This document shows positions 1-7,019 of a DNA stretch of 64,000 nucleotides, piece by piece. The stretch spans positions 133,784 to 197,783 of the forward strand of contig JACKBY010000006.1 of NCBI GenBank assembly GCA_020634335.1, given 5' to 3'. The stretch comes from Promineifilum sp. (lineage in GTDB: Bacteria > Chloroflexota > Anaerolineae > Promineifilales > Promineifilaceae). The notes under the pieces are model-generated. The model worked only from the letters and a program-made list of their open reading frames with translations. It searched no databases and was not told where the DNA came from. Position numbers and translations under genes: made by a program. Position 1 is the stretch's first letter; every line of letters begins with the position of its first letter.

Positions 1-236
1 AAAAGGATCTTCCCCAATTGAGGATACACCTGGTAGAGCCGGCTCACATGATGCGGGTTTTGCAAAGCCAAATGGGGTGGCAACAACGGCTCCGGCACGC
101 TGCCACCATAATTCATGGCGTACAGGCTCAGCCGGCCGCTGAGATTACTGACGAAAAAAATCCGGTCGCCCACCAACTGTACAGCCTGGAAGACGCGAGC
201 CGACAACAGGGACTCGATGCGAGGTTTAATTTTCAT
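1..236 (-). CDS. Partial N-terminus of a beta-propeller / S9-type peptidase-like protein
   Basis: The gene starts with ATG at 236 and runs off the left edge of the window, so only 78 residues are visible. They begin MKIKPRIESLLSAR and continue with VGDRIFFVSNLSGRLSLY, which resembles the first blade of the WD40-like or TolB-like propeller found at the N-terminus of prolyl oligopeptidase-family (S9) acyl-peptidases. It lies 10 bp downstream of acetyl-CoA synthetase, and the GGAGAAA near the end of that gene can act as its ribosome binding site, so the two are probably cotranscribed. The catalytic domain is outside the window, so the peptidase assignment is inference only. Confidence 0.6.
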   Translation of the reverse strand, partial: MKIKPRIESLLSARVFQAVQLVGDRIFFVSNLSGRLSLYAMNYGGSVPEPLLPPHLALQNPHHVSRLYQVYPQLGKIL

Positions 237-246
237 ATCGTTTTTA

Positions 247-2151
247 CTATTTCTCCAGCGTTGAAGTGTCGCCTTCGTCCTGACCCAACGCGCGGGCCTT
301 CAGCACCCGACGCATGATTTTGCCGGAGCGCGTCTTCGGCAACGACTCGACGATCTCGACCGAAGCGGGCTTGGCAATCGGGCCCATCTCATGGCCTACG
401 TGGTCGATCAGATCCCGCCTCAGCTTTTCTGATGGTTCGAAACCCTGACGCAGGATGCAGTAGGCCTGAATCACGTGACCGCGCAGCTGATCGGGCACGC
501 CGATGACTGCCGCCTCGGCCACGGCCGGGTGACTAACCAGGGCACTTTCGATCTCGGCCGTTCCGAGCCGGTAGCCGGACACCTTGATCACGTCATCGAT
601 GCGGCCGATGATCCAGATGTAGCCATCCTCATCTTTTCGCGCGCTGTCGCCGGGCAAATACCATCCCTGGTCTTCGAAGCGGCTCCAGTACTGCTGCACA
701 TAGCGGTCGGGATCGCCGAAGATCGTGCGCAACATGGCCGGCCACGCGGACTGTATGACTAGATACCCTTCTTCATTAGCGGCCACGGACTCACCGTCCT
801 CGTTGACAACATCAACCTTGACCCCTGGGAAAGGCCTGGTTCCCGAACCGGGTTTGAGCGGCACGGTCGGAAGCGGCGTGATCATAAACATTCCCGTCTC
901 CGTCTGCCACCATGTGTCCATAATTGGACAGCGTTCGTGGCCGATGACCCGATAATACCAACGCCAGGCTTCCGGATTGATCGGCTCGCCAACGGAACCC
1001 AGGATGCGCAGCGAGGACAGGTCGTGTAAGTTCGGCCAGCTCTCGCCGAAGCGCATCAGGCCGCGAATGGCGGTCGGGGCCGTGTAAAGGATACTGATGC
1101 CGTATTTCTCGATCATCGACCACCAGCGGTCGGGATTGGGATAAGTCGGAGCGCCTTCGTACATAAAGCTGGTGATTCCCAGCACCAACGGCGCATAGAC
1201 GATATAGCTATGCCCGGTGATCCAGCCCGGATCGGCCGCGCACCAGTAGATATCATGCGGTTTCAGATCGAATACCCACTTGAGGGTTGTGGCCGTGCCC
1301 ACCATATAGCCGCCGTGGGTGTGGAGGATAGCCTTCGGCCGTCCCGTGGTGCCCGACGTATAGAGGATAAACAACGGATCTTCGGCATCCACGTGCTCGG
1401 TCGGCGTCTTGGGATCAGCGATGGGCAAGGCCATCAGATCATGATACCAATGATCGCGGTCGGGCTTCATTTCCACTGGCCGGTTAACCCGCTGTACTAC
1501 TATGACGCTTTGTACCGGATTAGACTTTTCGAGGGCCTCGTTGACGATCTTCTTGAGTTCGACGACCTCGCCACGCAGCCAGGCTCCATCGCAAGTTACC
1601 AAAACCTTCGAGTTGCTGTCATTAATCCGATCATACAAGGCCTCAGTCGAGAACCCACCATAGACGACAGAGTGAATCGCGCCGATCTTGGCACAGGCCA
1701 ACATCGCGATGACCAGCTCCGGGATGCGACCCATATAGATCGTCACGCGGTCACCGCGCTCCACGCCCTGAGAACTCAGGACGCCGGCAAATTTGGAAAC
1801 TTCGTGGTGTAGTTGCTGGAAGGTGTAGGTTCTCGTATCACCCGGTTCGCCTTCGAAAATGAGCGCAGCCTTGTTGCGCACAGCCGTCCGTTGGTGGCGG
1901 TCCAGCGCGTTGTGAACAATGTTGACCTTCGCGCCGTCATACCATTTGTAAAAAGGGGCGTTGCTGTCATCAAGAACCGTATTCCATGGCTTGTACCACT
2001 CAAAGTTCTCGGCCGCGATCCGCCCCCAAAAGCCCGCCAGATTAGCTTCTGCATCAGCGTAAACCTTTTCGTAGTCTTGTATATGGGCATGGGCGACAAT
2101 TTCGGGGGCTGGATAATAAACCTCCCCGGTCATTTTTTTCTCGGCAGACAT
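247..2151 (-). CDS. acsA: Acetyl-CoA synthetase (AMP-forming)
   Basis: This 634-residue cytosolic enzyme activates acetate to acetyl-CoA through acetyl-AMP. It has the full ANL-superfamily layout: the P-loop-like motif YTSGTTGRPKA near residue 265, the DTWWQTETG motif near 415, the hinge region YLPGDSARKDEDGYIWIIGR, and the C-terminal PKTRSGKIMRR, whose Lys is the site of regulatory acetylation in the family. The length is typical. ATG at 2151 is preceded by GGAGGT five bases upstream, which fixes the start. It is divergent from the GH4 gene, and their promoters overlap near 2208-2217. It would let the cell reuse acetate made by the fermentative genes at the other end of the window. Confidence 0.97.
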   Translation of the reverse strand: MSAEKKMTGEVYYPAPEIVAHAHIQDYEKVYADAEANLAGFWGRIAAENFEWYKPWNTVLDDSNAPFYKWYDGAKVNIVHNALDRHQRTAVRNKAALIFEGEPGDTRTYTFQQLHHEVSKFAGVLSSQGVERGDRVTIYMGRIPELVIAMLACAKIGAIHSVVYGGFSTEALYDRINDSNSKVLVTCDGAWLRGEVVELKKIVNEALEKSNPVQSVIVVQRVNRPVEMKPDRDHWYHDLMALPIADPKTPTEHVDAEDPLFILYTSGTTGRPKAILHTHGGYMVGTATTLKWVFDLKPHDIYWCAADPGWITGHSYIVYAPLVLGITSFMYEGAPTYPNPDRWWSMIEKYGISILYTAPTAIRGLMRFGESWPNLHDLSSLRILGSVGEPINPEAWRWYYRVIGHERCPIMDTWWQTETGMFMITPLPTVPLKPGSGTRPFPGVKVDVVNEDGESVAANEEGYLVIQSAWPAMLRTIFGDPDRYVQQYWSRFEDQGWYLPGDSARKDEDGYIWIIGRIDDVIKVSGYRLGTAEIESALVSHPAVAEAAVIGVPDQLRGHVIQAYCILRQGFEPSEKLRRDLIDHVGHEMGPIAKPASVEIVESLPKTRSGKIMRRVLKARALGQDEGDTSTLEK

Positions 2152-2188
2152 GGTACCTCCGTTATTCGGTGGATGTTTAGGTAAATGT

Positions 2189-2217
2189 TAAGCGGCTCTT
2201 GGCTGAAATAGTATAAT
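2189..2217 (+). promoter_or_regulatory. Putative promoter of the GH4 gene, overlapping a divergent acs promoter
   Basis: TATAAT at 2212-2217 has a weak -35 (TTAAGC, 2189-2194) 17 bp upstream. On the opposite strand the same bases give TATACT (2215-2210), oriented toward acs. The two divergent transcripts therefore probably compete for the same site. This is seen in the sequence only. Confidence 0.45.
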
Positions 2218-2253
2218 AGCCCCTATCAGTTTCGTAAAATTAGAAGTGTGCGC

Positions 2254-3654
2254 ATGTTTAAACATAAAATCATTATCATCGGCGCGGGGAGTGCGAGCTT
2301 TGGGCCAACCACCTTGGCGACCATCATACGCAGCGCCGACCTGCACGGCAGCGAATTGATTCTGGTCGATCTTGATCAAAACGCGGCCGACAATGCCGCC
2401 ATCGTCGCCCAGCGCATGAACGATGCCTGGCAGGCCGGCATGACCATCTCGGCCACCACGGAGCGACGGCAGGCGCTGCCCAGCGCCACCCACGTCGTCG
2501 TCTCGATCGAAGTGGCTCCTCGCGAAGAGTTGTGGCGGCTCGATTGGGAGATTCCCCTGCGCTACGGGTTGCGCCAACCCTACGCCGAAAACGGCGGCCC
2601 CGGCGGCCTCATGCACACCTGTCGCCAGGTTCCCGCACATCTGGCCATAGCTAAAGACATGGAGGCCCTTTGCCCCGACGCCTGGATGATCCTGTTTAGC
2701 AACCCGCTCCCGCGCCTTTGCCGCGCTATCTCGAAATATAGCGCAATCAAGGTGGTCGGAAAGTGCCATCAGATCAACGTCGGCTACGCACTGGTCGCCG
2801 CTCTACTCCGCCGCGAATATCACATCGATGTACCTGAAAACGTCGTTCTCCATTCCAACCCCGACAATTTCCCAACTGTCTATGCTTTATCCCGGGCAGG
2901 GCGCGAGCATTTCGAGATCACCTCTGCCGGACTCAATCACTTCATCTGGTTACACGACATCCGCGATAGGGGAACCGGCCAGGATCTGTACCCGCTCCTG
3001 CGCCGGGCCATTGACGATGCGCCGCCGACGCTGGAACCTCTGGCTCTTGATCTGTTCCGCATTTTCGGCCGCCTGCCCATCAGCGGAGATACTCATCTGT
3101 CGGAATATTTGCCCTGGCTTCATGATCCCGTGGCCGGCCCTTGGGATACCTATCGCTTGCCCCTATACGACTGGAGCGGCAACGAGGGCGTGCGCGAGGC
3201 GCTTCGCACGATCATGGCCTTGATGGCGGGCGGTGATATGCCGGTCGATGGGATGCGTGAGGCCGATAGCGAAGGAGCGGCCGAGTTGATTACGGCCCTG
3301 GGCAGCGGCAAAAGATACGTCGATGAGACAGTCAACGTACCCAATCGTGGCGCGATCCCCGGTTTGCCGCATGAAACGATTGTCGAGCTGCCGGCCGTCG
3401 TCGGCCCATTCGGGATTCGGCCGGTGCAACTGGAACCAATGCCTGCGCCCATCGTCGAGCTTTGGCGGCGCGAGGCGGCACTGGTGGAACTGGTTGTGGA
3501 CGCGGCCGTACTGGGTGACAAGACACTGGCCCTTCAGGCATTATTGCTCGACCCGATGATCAATGACATCGCCGCCGCTCGAGCCATGCTGGACGACTAC
3601 CTGGCTACGTTCGCCCCGTATCTGCCGCAATTCGGGCTGGAGCCGGAAGCCTGA
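2254..3654 (+). CDS. Glycoside hydrolase family 4 protein (alpha-galactosidase/alpha-glucosidase-like)
   Basis: GH4 enzymes hydrolyse alpha- or beta-glycosides by an unusual oxidation/elimination mechanism that needs NAD+ and a divalent metal. The N-terminus has a Rossmann motif (IIIIGAGSASFG), followed by the ENGGPGG segment, the NPLPRLCRAI segment and a GKCHQI motif. The Cys and the later His of AGLNHFIW match the usual metal ligands. The length of about 466 residues is typical. The substrate cannot be told; the sequence looks closer to MelA/LplD-type members than to 6-phospho-glycosidases. The frame is also open from a GTG at 2248. Neither start has a good Shine-Dalgarno sequence, and ATG at 2254 is preferred. 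No transporter genes are adjacent. Confidence 0.85.
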   Translation: MFKHKIIIIGAGSASFGPTTLATIIRSADLHGSELILVDLDQNAADNAAIVAQRMNDAWQAGMTISATTERRQALPSATHVVVSIEVAPREELWRLDWEIPLRYGLRQPYAENGGPGGLMHTCRQVPAHLAIAKDMEALCPDAWMILFSNPLPRLCRAISKYSAIKVVGKCHQINVGYALVAALLRREYHIDVPENVVLHSNPDNFPTVYALSRAGREHFEITSAGLNHFIWLHDIRDRGTGQDLYPLLRRAIDDAPPTLEPLALDLFRIFGRLPISGDTHLSEYLPWLHDPVAGPWDTYRLPLYDWSGNEGVREALRTIMALMAGGDMPVDGMREADSEGAAELITALGSGKRYVDETVNVPNRGAIPGLPHETIVELPAVVGPFGIRPVQLEPMPAPIVELWRREAALVELVVDAAVLGDKTLALQALLLDPMINDIAAARAMLDDYLATFAPYLPQFGLEPEA

Positions 3655-3668
3655 GCAGGCCCGAAATC

Positions 3669-4220
3669 TCATCCTTCAATTGCAAAGCCTTCGCCTGCAG
3701 GGCCAACGCCGACTTCATTCGCAGAGTCAGTCACCATCATACTGCCAGGCTCGTCAAGCGCCACGGCCGCCTCGTCAGGTTTCTCAATCTCAAAGAGGTA
3801 GCCACAATAGGGACAAATGTCCCAATGAAGCTCTAATGGCGAATTACAAACCGGACAAGGCTGGCGCAAATGCGTATGACAGGTAGGGCACAGAAACCAG
3901 TTGGTCTGCGTCGGCCGGGCACACGTCGGGCAGACGGGACGTTCTTCGATCTGCTGCAACAACGCCTCCTGCTCCAAAGCCCGATCGTAGGCGGCGTTCA
4001 GCGTCTCGCGCGGACGCAGCAGCAAATAGATAGCCAGACCGACGACCGGCAACAGAGCCACCAGCACGACGGTAAGAAAAGCTATCCACCCGGAGCGGGA
4101 GCGCACCCGAATGTCACGATAGGCCCACACGACGACAGCCAGCCAAAAGGCCAGGAGAAGGCCGCCGGCGATGACGACGATAAGGGTCAAGTAGGCCTGC
4201 AAAGAATCCAGGATAACCAT
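3669..4220 (-). CDS. Membrane protein with PLDc_N-like segment and double zinc ribbon
   Basis: This 183-residue protein has two hydrophobic segments (about residues 8-30 and 43-66) separated by a short basic loop, like the phospholipase-D-nuclease N-terminal (PLDc_N) module. A short helical linker follows, then four CxxC pairs (CPTC, CPTC, CPVC, CPYC) spaced as a double zinc ribbon. The tail is acidic and low-complexity. It is probably an inner-membrane protein with a cytosolic zinc-binding domain. Its function is unknown; such proteins are often annotated only as zinc-ribbon domain-containing. It is convergent with the GH4 gene, with 14 bp between their stops. Confidence 0.75.
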   Translation of the reverse strand: MVILDSLQAYLTLIVVIAGGLLLAFWLAVVVWAYRDIRVRSRSGWIAFLTVVLVALLPVVGLAIYLLLRPRETLNAAYDRALEQEALLQQIEERPVCPTCARPTQTNWFLCPTCHTHLRQPCPVCNSPLELHWDICPYCGYLFEIEKPDEAAVALDEPGSMMVTDSANEVGVGPAGEGFAIEG

Positions 4221-4254
4221 AATGACTCACCTGCGCCGTATAGTAGCACAAGGC

Positions 4255-4284
4255 AAAAAAAAAGCCCCCGAGTAGCGTCGGGGG
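4255..4284 (-). terminator. Intrinsic terminator of rpsU
   Basis: CCCCCGA (4265-4271) pairs with TCGGGGG (4278-4284) around a 6-nt loop. On the minus strand the stem is followed by nine T residues (4263-4255). It sits just past the rpsU stop and ahead of the membrane zinc-ribbon gene. Confidence 0.85.
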
Positions 4285-4315
4285 TTATGACTATAAAAGG
4301 GGGATTGATCTGAGG

Positions 4316-4519
4316 TCAGACACCTTGCTGCAGATCTTTCTGGGTCTTGCGCGTGCGTCGGGCCGCCTTCTTCTTGGCGATACGGTTCAATTCGCTCTTC
4401 GACACGAACCAGCGCTTGCGACGCACATCGGTCAGCAATCGGCTCTTGATCACCTCGCGGCTGAAACGACGGAGCAATTGCTCCTGCGATTCATCAGATC
4501 GTAACGTTACCTTAGGCAG
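4316..4519 (-). CDS. rpsU: 30S ribosomal protein bS21, apparent CTG start
   Basis: bS21 is a small basic protein of the 30S subunit involved in initiation. The conserved body LPKVTLRSDESQEQLLRRF, the following EVRRKRW-type segment (here DVRRKRWFVSKSE) and the Lys/Arg-rich tail are clear. Family members start with MPK or similar, and here the matching codon is CTG at 4519-4517. An almost perfect anti-SD match, AAGGGGGTGA with one G-U wobble, ends five bases before it. A GTG at 4528 is in frame but lies inside this Shine-Dalgarno sequence, and the in-frame ATG at 4570 lies upstream of the predicted transcription start. The CTG start gives 67 residues. Function is certain; the start is inferred. 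Confidence 0.9.
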   Translation of the reverse strand: MPKVTLRSDESQEQLLRRFSREVIKSRLLTDVRRKRWFVSKSELNRIAKKKAARRTRKTQKDLQQGV

Positions 4520-4560
4520 AGTATTCACCCCCTTGTTGTTGAAATTTTGACATCTCCTCA

Positions 4561-4589
4561 ATTTTATCACAGGCTAAGCCCTGAGGCAA
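4561..4589 (-). promoter_or_regulatory. rpsU: Putative rpsU promoter
   Basis: On the minus strand TTGCCT (4589-4584), a 17-bp spacer and TAAAAT (4566-4561) form a plausible sigma-70-type promoter. The start point would be near 4554, giving a leader of about 35 nt before the CTG codon. Confidence 0.5.
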
Positions 4590-4617
4590 AGCCGATTTTG
4601 ATCCACATGACCCGACG

Positions 4618-4645
4618 TTGTTAGCAAGCAAGCAATGGTTATAAT
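4618..4645 (+). promoter_or_regulatory. Putative promoter for the small membrane peptide / M14 peptidase pair
   Basis: TTGTTA (4618-4623), a 16-bp spacer and a perfect TATAAT (4640-4645) sit about 50 bp before the small ORF at 4694. They are divergent from rpsU. Confidence 0.5.
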
Positions 4646-4693
4646 CCTTCAGGGATAATCCCAGTTTATTCAAATGCTATGGAGATATAGACG

Positions 4694-4786
4694 ATGGATC
4701 CGGTAGGAATTGTAATTTTTATTCTCTTCTTCCTGTTGCTTCTAGCGGCGATCGTGCTGCCCCGATTGACTAGAAACCGCAACTAG
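4694..4786 (+). CDS. 30-residue single-pass membrane peptide
   Basis: This short ORF starts with ATG at 4694, with GGAG nine bases upstream. It encodes MDPVGIVIFILFFLLLLAA, then IVLPRLTRNRN and a TAG stop. Residues 5-22 form one very hydrophobic helix followed by a basic tail, so an N-out/C-in membrane peptide is likely. It lies between a good promoter and the M14 carboxypeptidase gene, 13 bp upstream of that gene's start. No function can be assigned. The ribosome binding site, promoter and clean hydrophobic/basic composition argue against a chance ORF, but the evidence is modest. Confidence 0.45.
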   Translation: MDPVGIVIFILFFLLLLAAIVLPRLTRNRN

Positions 4787-4799
4787 GACACCCAGCCTC

Positions 4800-7001
4800 G
4801 TGCGCCGCCCCCGTCAAACAGTCAGCCTCATCACGCTGCTTGTCCTATTCTCGATGATGCCGATTGGGGGAGCACAGTGGAGTCGCCTGGCCGCGCACCA
4901 GGACGGCCTGGCTGGCAATTCAGCTCCATCCAGCGCCCCTTTCGTCGTTCGCATCTACTACGACGATATCGCCGACCTGACCCGCTTAGAGAGTGTTGAT
5001 CTCTGGGAATACAACAATCTTGACGAGCGCTACGTGCTGGGTGTGACAGAATATCGCGGCTACGCGAAGTTGCAAGAGCAAGGATGGAACGTCGTTATTG
5101 ATTCAGAGGCGACAGATCAATTTTTTGCTCGTGGCCTTCCGGAGAGCGAGCGTACATTCTACGGCGGCTATCGAACCGTTTCTGAACTGTATGCCGGACT
5201 GGAAGCCCTGGCATCCGAAAACTTGCACCTTTCAGCGCTCGTGCCCTATGGTGAAAGCCATTGCCTTACCCGCGACGGCTGCACAACTCCGGGCGGCGAT
5301 CAGCTATCCGGGTTTCCTCTGCTGGCTTTGCGCATCACCAACGAAGATATCCCCGGCAGTTCAGTGATAAACGGCGCTGCGGTGATGCGCGGAACCAAGC
5401 CGATTTTCTTCCTCATGGCCGGCACGCATTCGCGAGAGATCACGACGCCGGAGATCGCCATGCGCCTGATAGAGGAATTGTTGTCCGGGTACGGCAAGGA
5501 TGCCAACACAACATGGCTTGTCGATTATAACGAAATATGGGTGGTGCCGGCAGCCAATCCCGACGGGCACCGCCTGGTCGAGCTGGGAATGAGCCCCCCG
5601 TATAGTGGGTTGCCATTCTATCAACGCAAGAACGCCAATAACGATGACAATCGCGACGGGCAACCAGATTGCCTGGTGTGGCCGCCGACCAGTTATGAGC
5701 AGTATGGTATCGACTTGAATCGTAATCACAGCTTCGGCTGGGGGCCACCAGGATCAAGCGCGGATCCGTGCGACATGACCTATAGAGGAGCGTCGGCCGC
5801 TTCCGAGCCGGAGACGGCCGCGCTGGAGACGTTGCTGCAAGGCTTATTCGCCGATCAGCGCGGCCCCGAACTCGACGACCCGGCACCCGAAAATACGTCG
5901 GGCATCCTGATCACTCTGCACAGCTTCAGCAATCTTGTCCTGTGGCCGTGGGGCAACAGCACGGCCCCCGCCCCCAACAAAGCAGACCTGAAGGCCATTG
6001 GCGACAAATTCGCATCTTATAACAACTATCTGTCTTGCCAACCGACCTTTTGTCTCTATCTGACAACCGGAGCGGTCGATGACTGGGCCTATGGCGAATT
6101 GGGCATCCCCGCCTACACGTTCGAAATTGGCGATCAATTCATGCCGCCCTACTCCGAGATAGACAGCCGCCAATGGCCGGATAATCGCCCGGCATTGATC
6201 TATGCCGCCAAAATCGCGCGAAGTCCCTACCTGTCAGTCCGTGGGCCTGATGTGGCCGACGTGGTTGTTTCCGGAGAATCGGCACAGCAAATCATTAGCG
6301 CCACAATTGACGATAGCCACAACGGCGATAACGCCGTCGTCGCAGCCGCCTACAGCATCGATGTGCCTGTCTGGGAAGAAGGTGCGATCATGATTCCACT
6401 ACAGCCACTCGATGGAGCTTTCGATTCGGCCGTCGAGGTGGTTACCGGAACTATTGACCTGTCAAACCTGGCCCCGGGGAAGCACACTTTGTTTTTGCAC
6501 GGGCAAAACGCGAGCGATCAGTGGGGGCCGATGAGCGCCGCGTTCTTTGTAGTTGATGGAACGTGGTCATTTGAGAAAGTAGCTCTAAAAAGCTACGGAA
6601 CCCCTGGGGATATGATCCCTTACACGATCAACCTGAAAGTAAACCGTCCCGGCAACAGTAATGACTACGTTGTCACTATCACCGATACGCTGCCTTCGGA
6701 ATTAGCGGCCGCTCCTGAGTCGATCATGGTCAATGGGATCGCCCGGCCAGAGCTCTACGATCCGGGAAATCGAACCATCGCCGTGGAAGCAACAGGCACG
6801 TTTGATGACAGTTGGAATTTATCGCTCACCTATCTGGCCCAGGTCAATCAAGCAACCCCGGCCGGTTCTATTATTGTGAACGAGGCATTTGCGCAAGGCA
6901 CAATCAACGGCGACCCCGTTGCTGTCACCTCCGCAACGGCCGCCGTCCCCATCATCCAGTTGATCGCTGCTCAATACCTGCCTGTCGCCATCACGCCATA
7001 G
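4800..7001 (+). CDS. Secreted M14 zinc carboxypeptidase with C-terminal DUF11-like domain
   Basis: This 733-residue extracellular metallopeptidase has a Sec signal peptide at residues 1-25 (basic start, hydrophobic LITLLVLFSMM, then GGAQ). Zinc ligands are visible as H210 and E213 in THSRE and H374 in ITLHS. N307-R308 (DLNRN) matches the substrate-binding pair. E442 in FEIG is the catalytic general base. After about residue 490 come beta-rich segments and a DUF11-like module (YTINLKVNRPG ... ITDTLPSELA). The start is GTG at 4800. It probably degrades external peptides at the cell surface or in the matrix. It is convergent with the ABC exporter. Confidence 0.9.
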   Translation: MRRPRQTVSLITLLVLFSMMPIGGAQWSRLAAHQDGLAGNSAPSSAPFVVRIYYDDIADLTRLESVDLWEYNNLDERYVLGVTEYRGYAKLQEQGWNVVIDSEATDQFFARGLPESERTFYGGYRTVSELYAGLEALASENLHLSALVPYGESHCLTRDGCTTPGGDQLSGFPLLALRITNEDIPGSSVINGAAVMRGTKPIFFLMAGTHSREITTPEIAMRLIEELLSGYGKDANTTWLVDYNEIWVVPAANPDGHRLVELGMSPPYSGLPFYQRKNANNDDNRDGQPDCLVWPPTSYEQYGIDLNRNHSFGWGPPGSSADPCDMTYRGASAASEPETAALETLLQGLFADQRGPELDDPAPENTSGILITLHSFSNLVLWPWGNSTAPAPNKADLKAIGDKFASYNNYLSCQPTFCLYLTTGAVDDWAYGELGIPAYTFEIGDQFMPPYSEIDSRQWPDNRPALIYAAKIARSPYLSVRGPDVADVVVSGESAQQIISATIDDSHNGDNAVVAAAYSIDVPVWEEGAIMIPLQPLDGAFDSAVEVVTGTIDLSNLAPGKHTLFLHGQNASDQWGPMSAAFFVVDGTWSFEKVALKSYGTPGDMIPYTINLKVNRPGNSNDYVVTITDTLPSELAAAPESIMVNGIARPELYDPGNRTIAVEATGTFDDSWNLSLTYLAQVNQATPAGSIIVNEAFAQGTINGDPVAVTSATAAVPIIQLIAAQYLPVAITP

Positions 7002-7019
7002 CCCGCCGACGGTGCGTCA

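Noticed and set aside
4512..4553. 13-codon upstream ORF (MSKFQQQGGEYSA) overlapping the rpsU start
   Set aside because: Its ATG abuts GAGGAG with no spacing and coincides with the predicted transcription start, so translation is unlikely.
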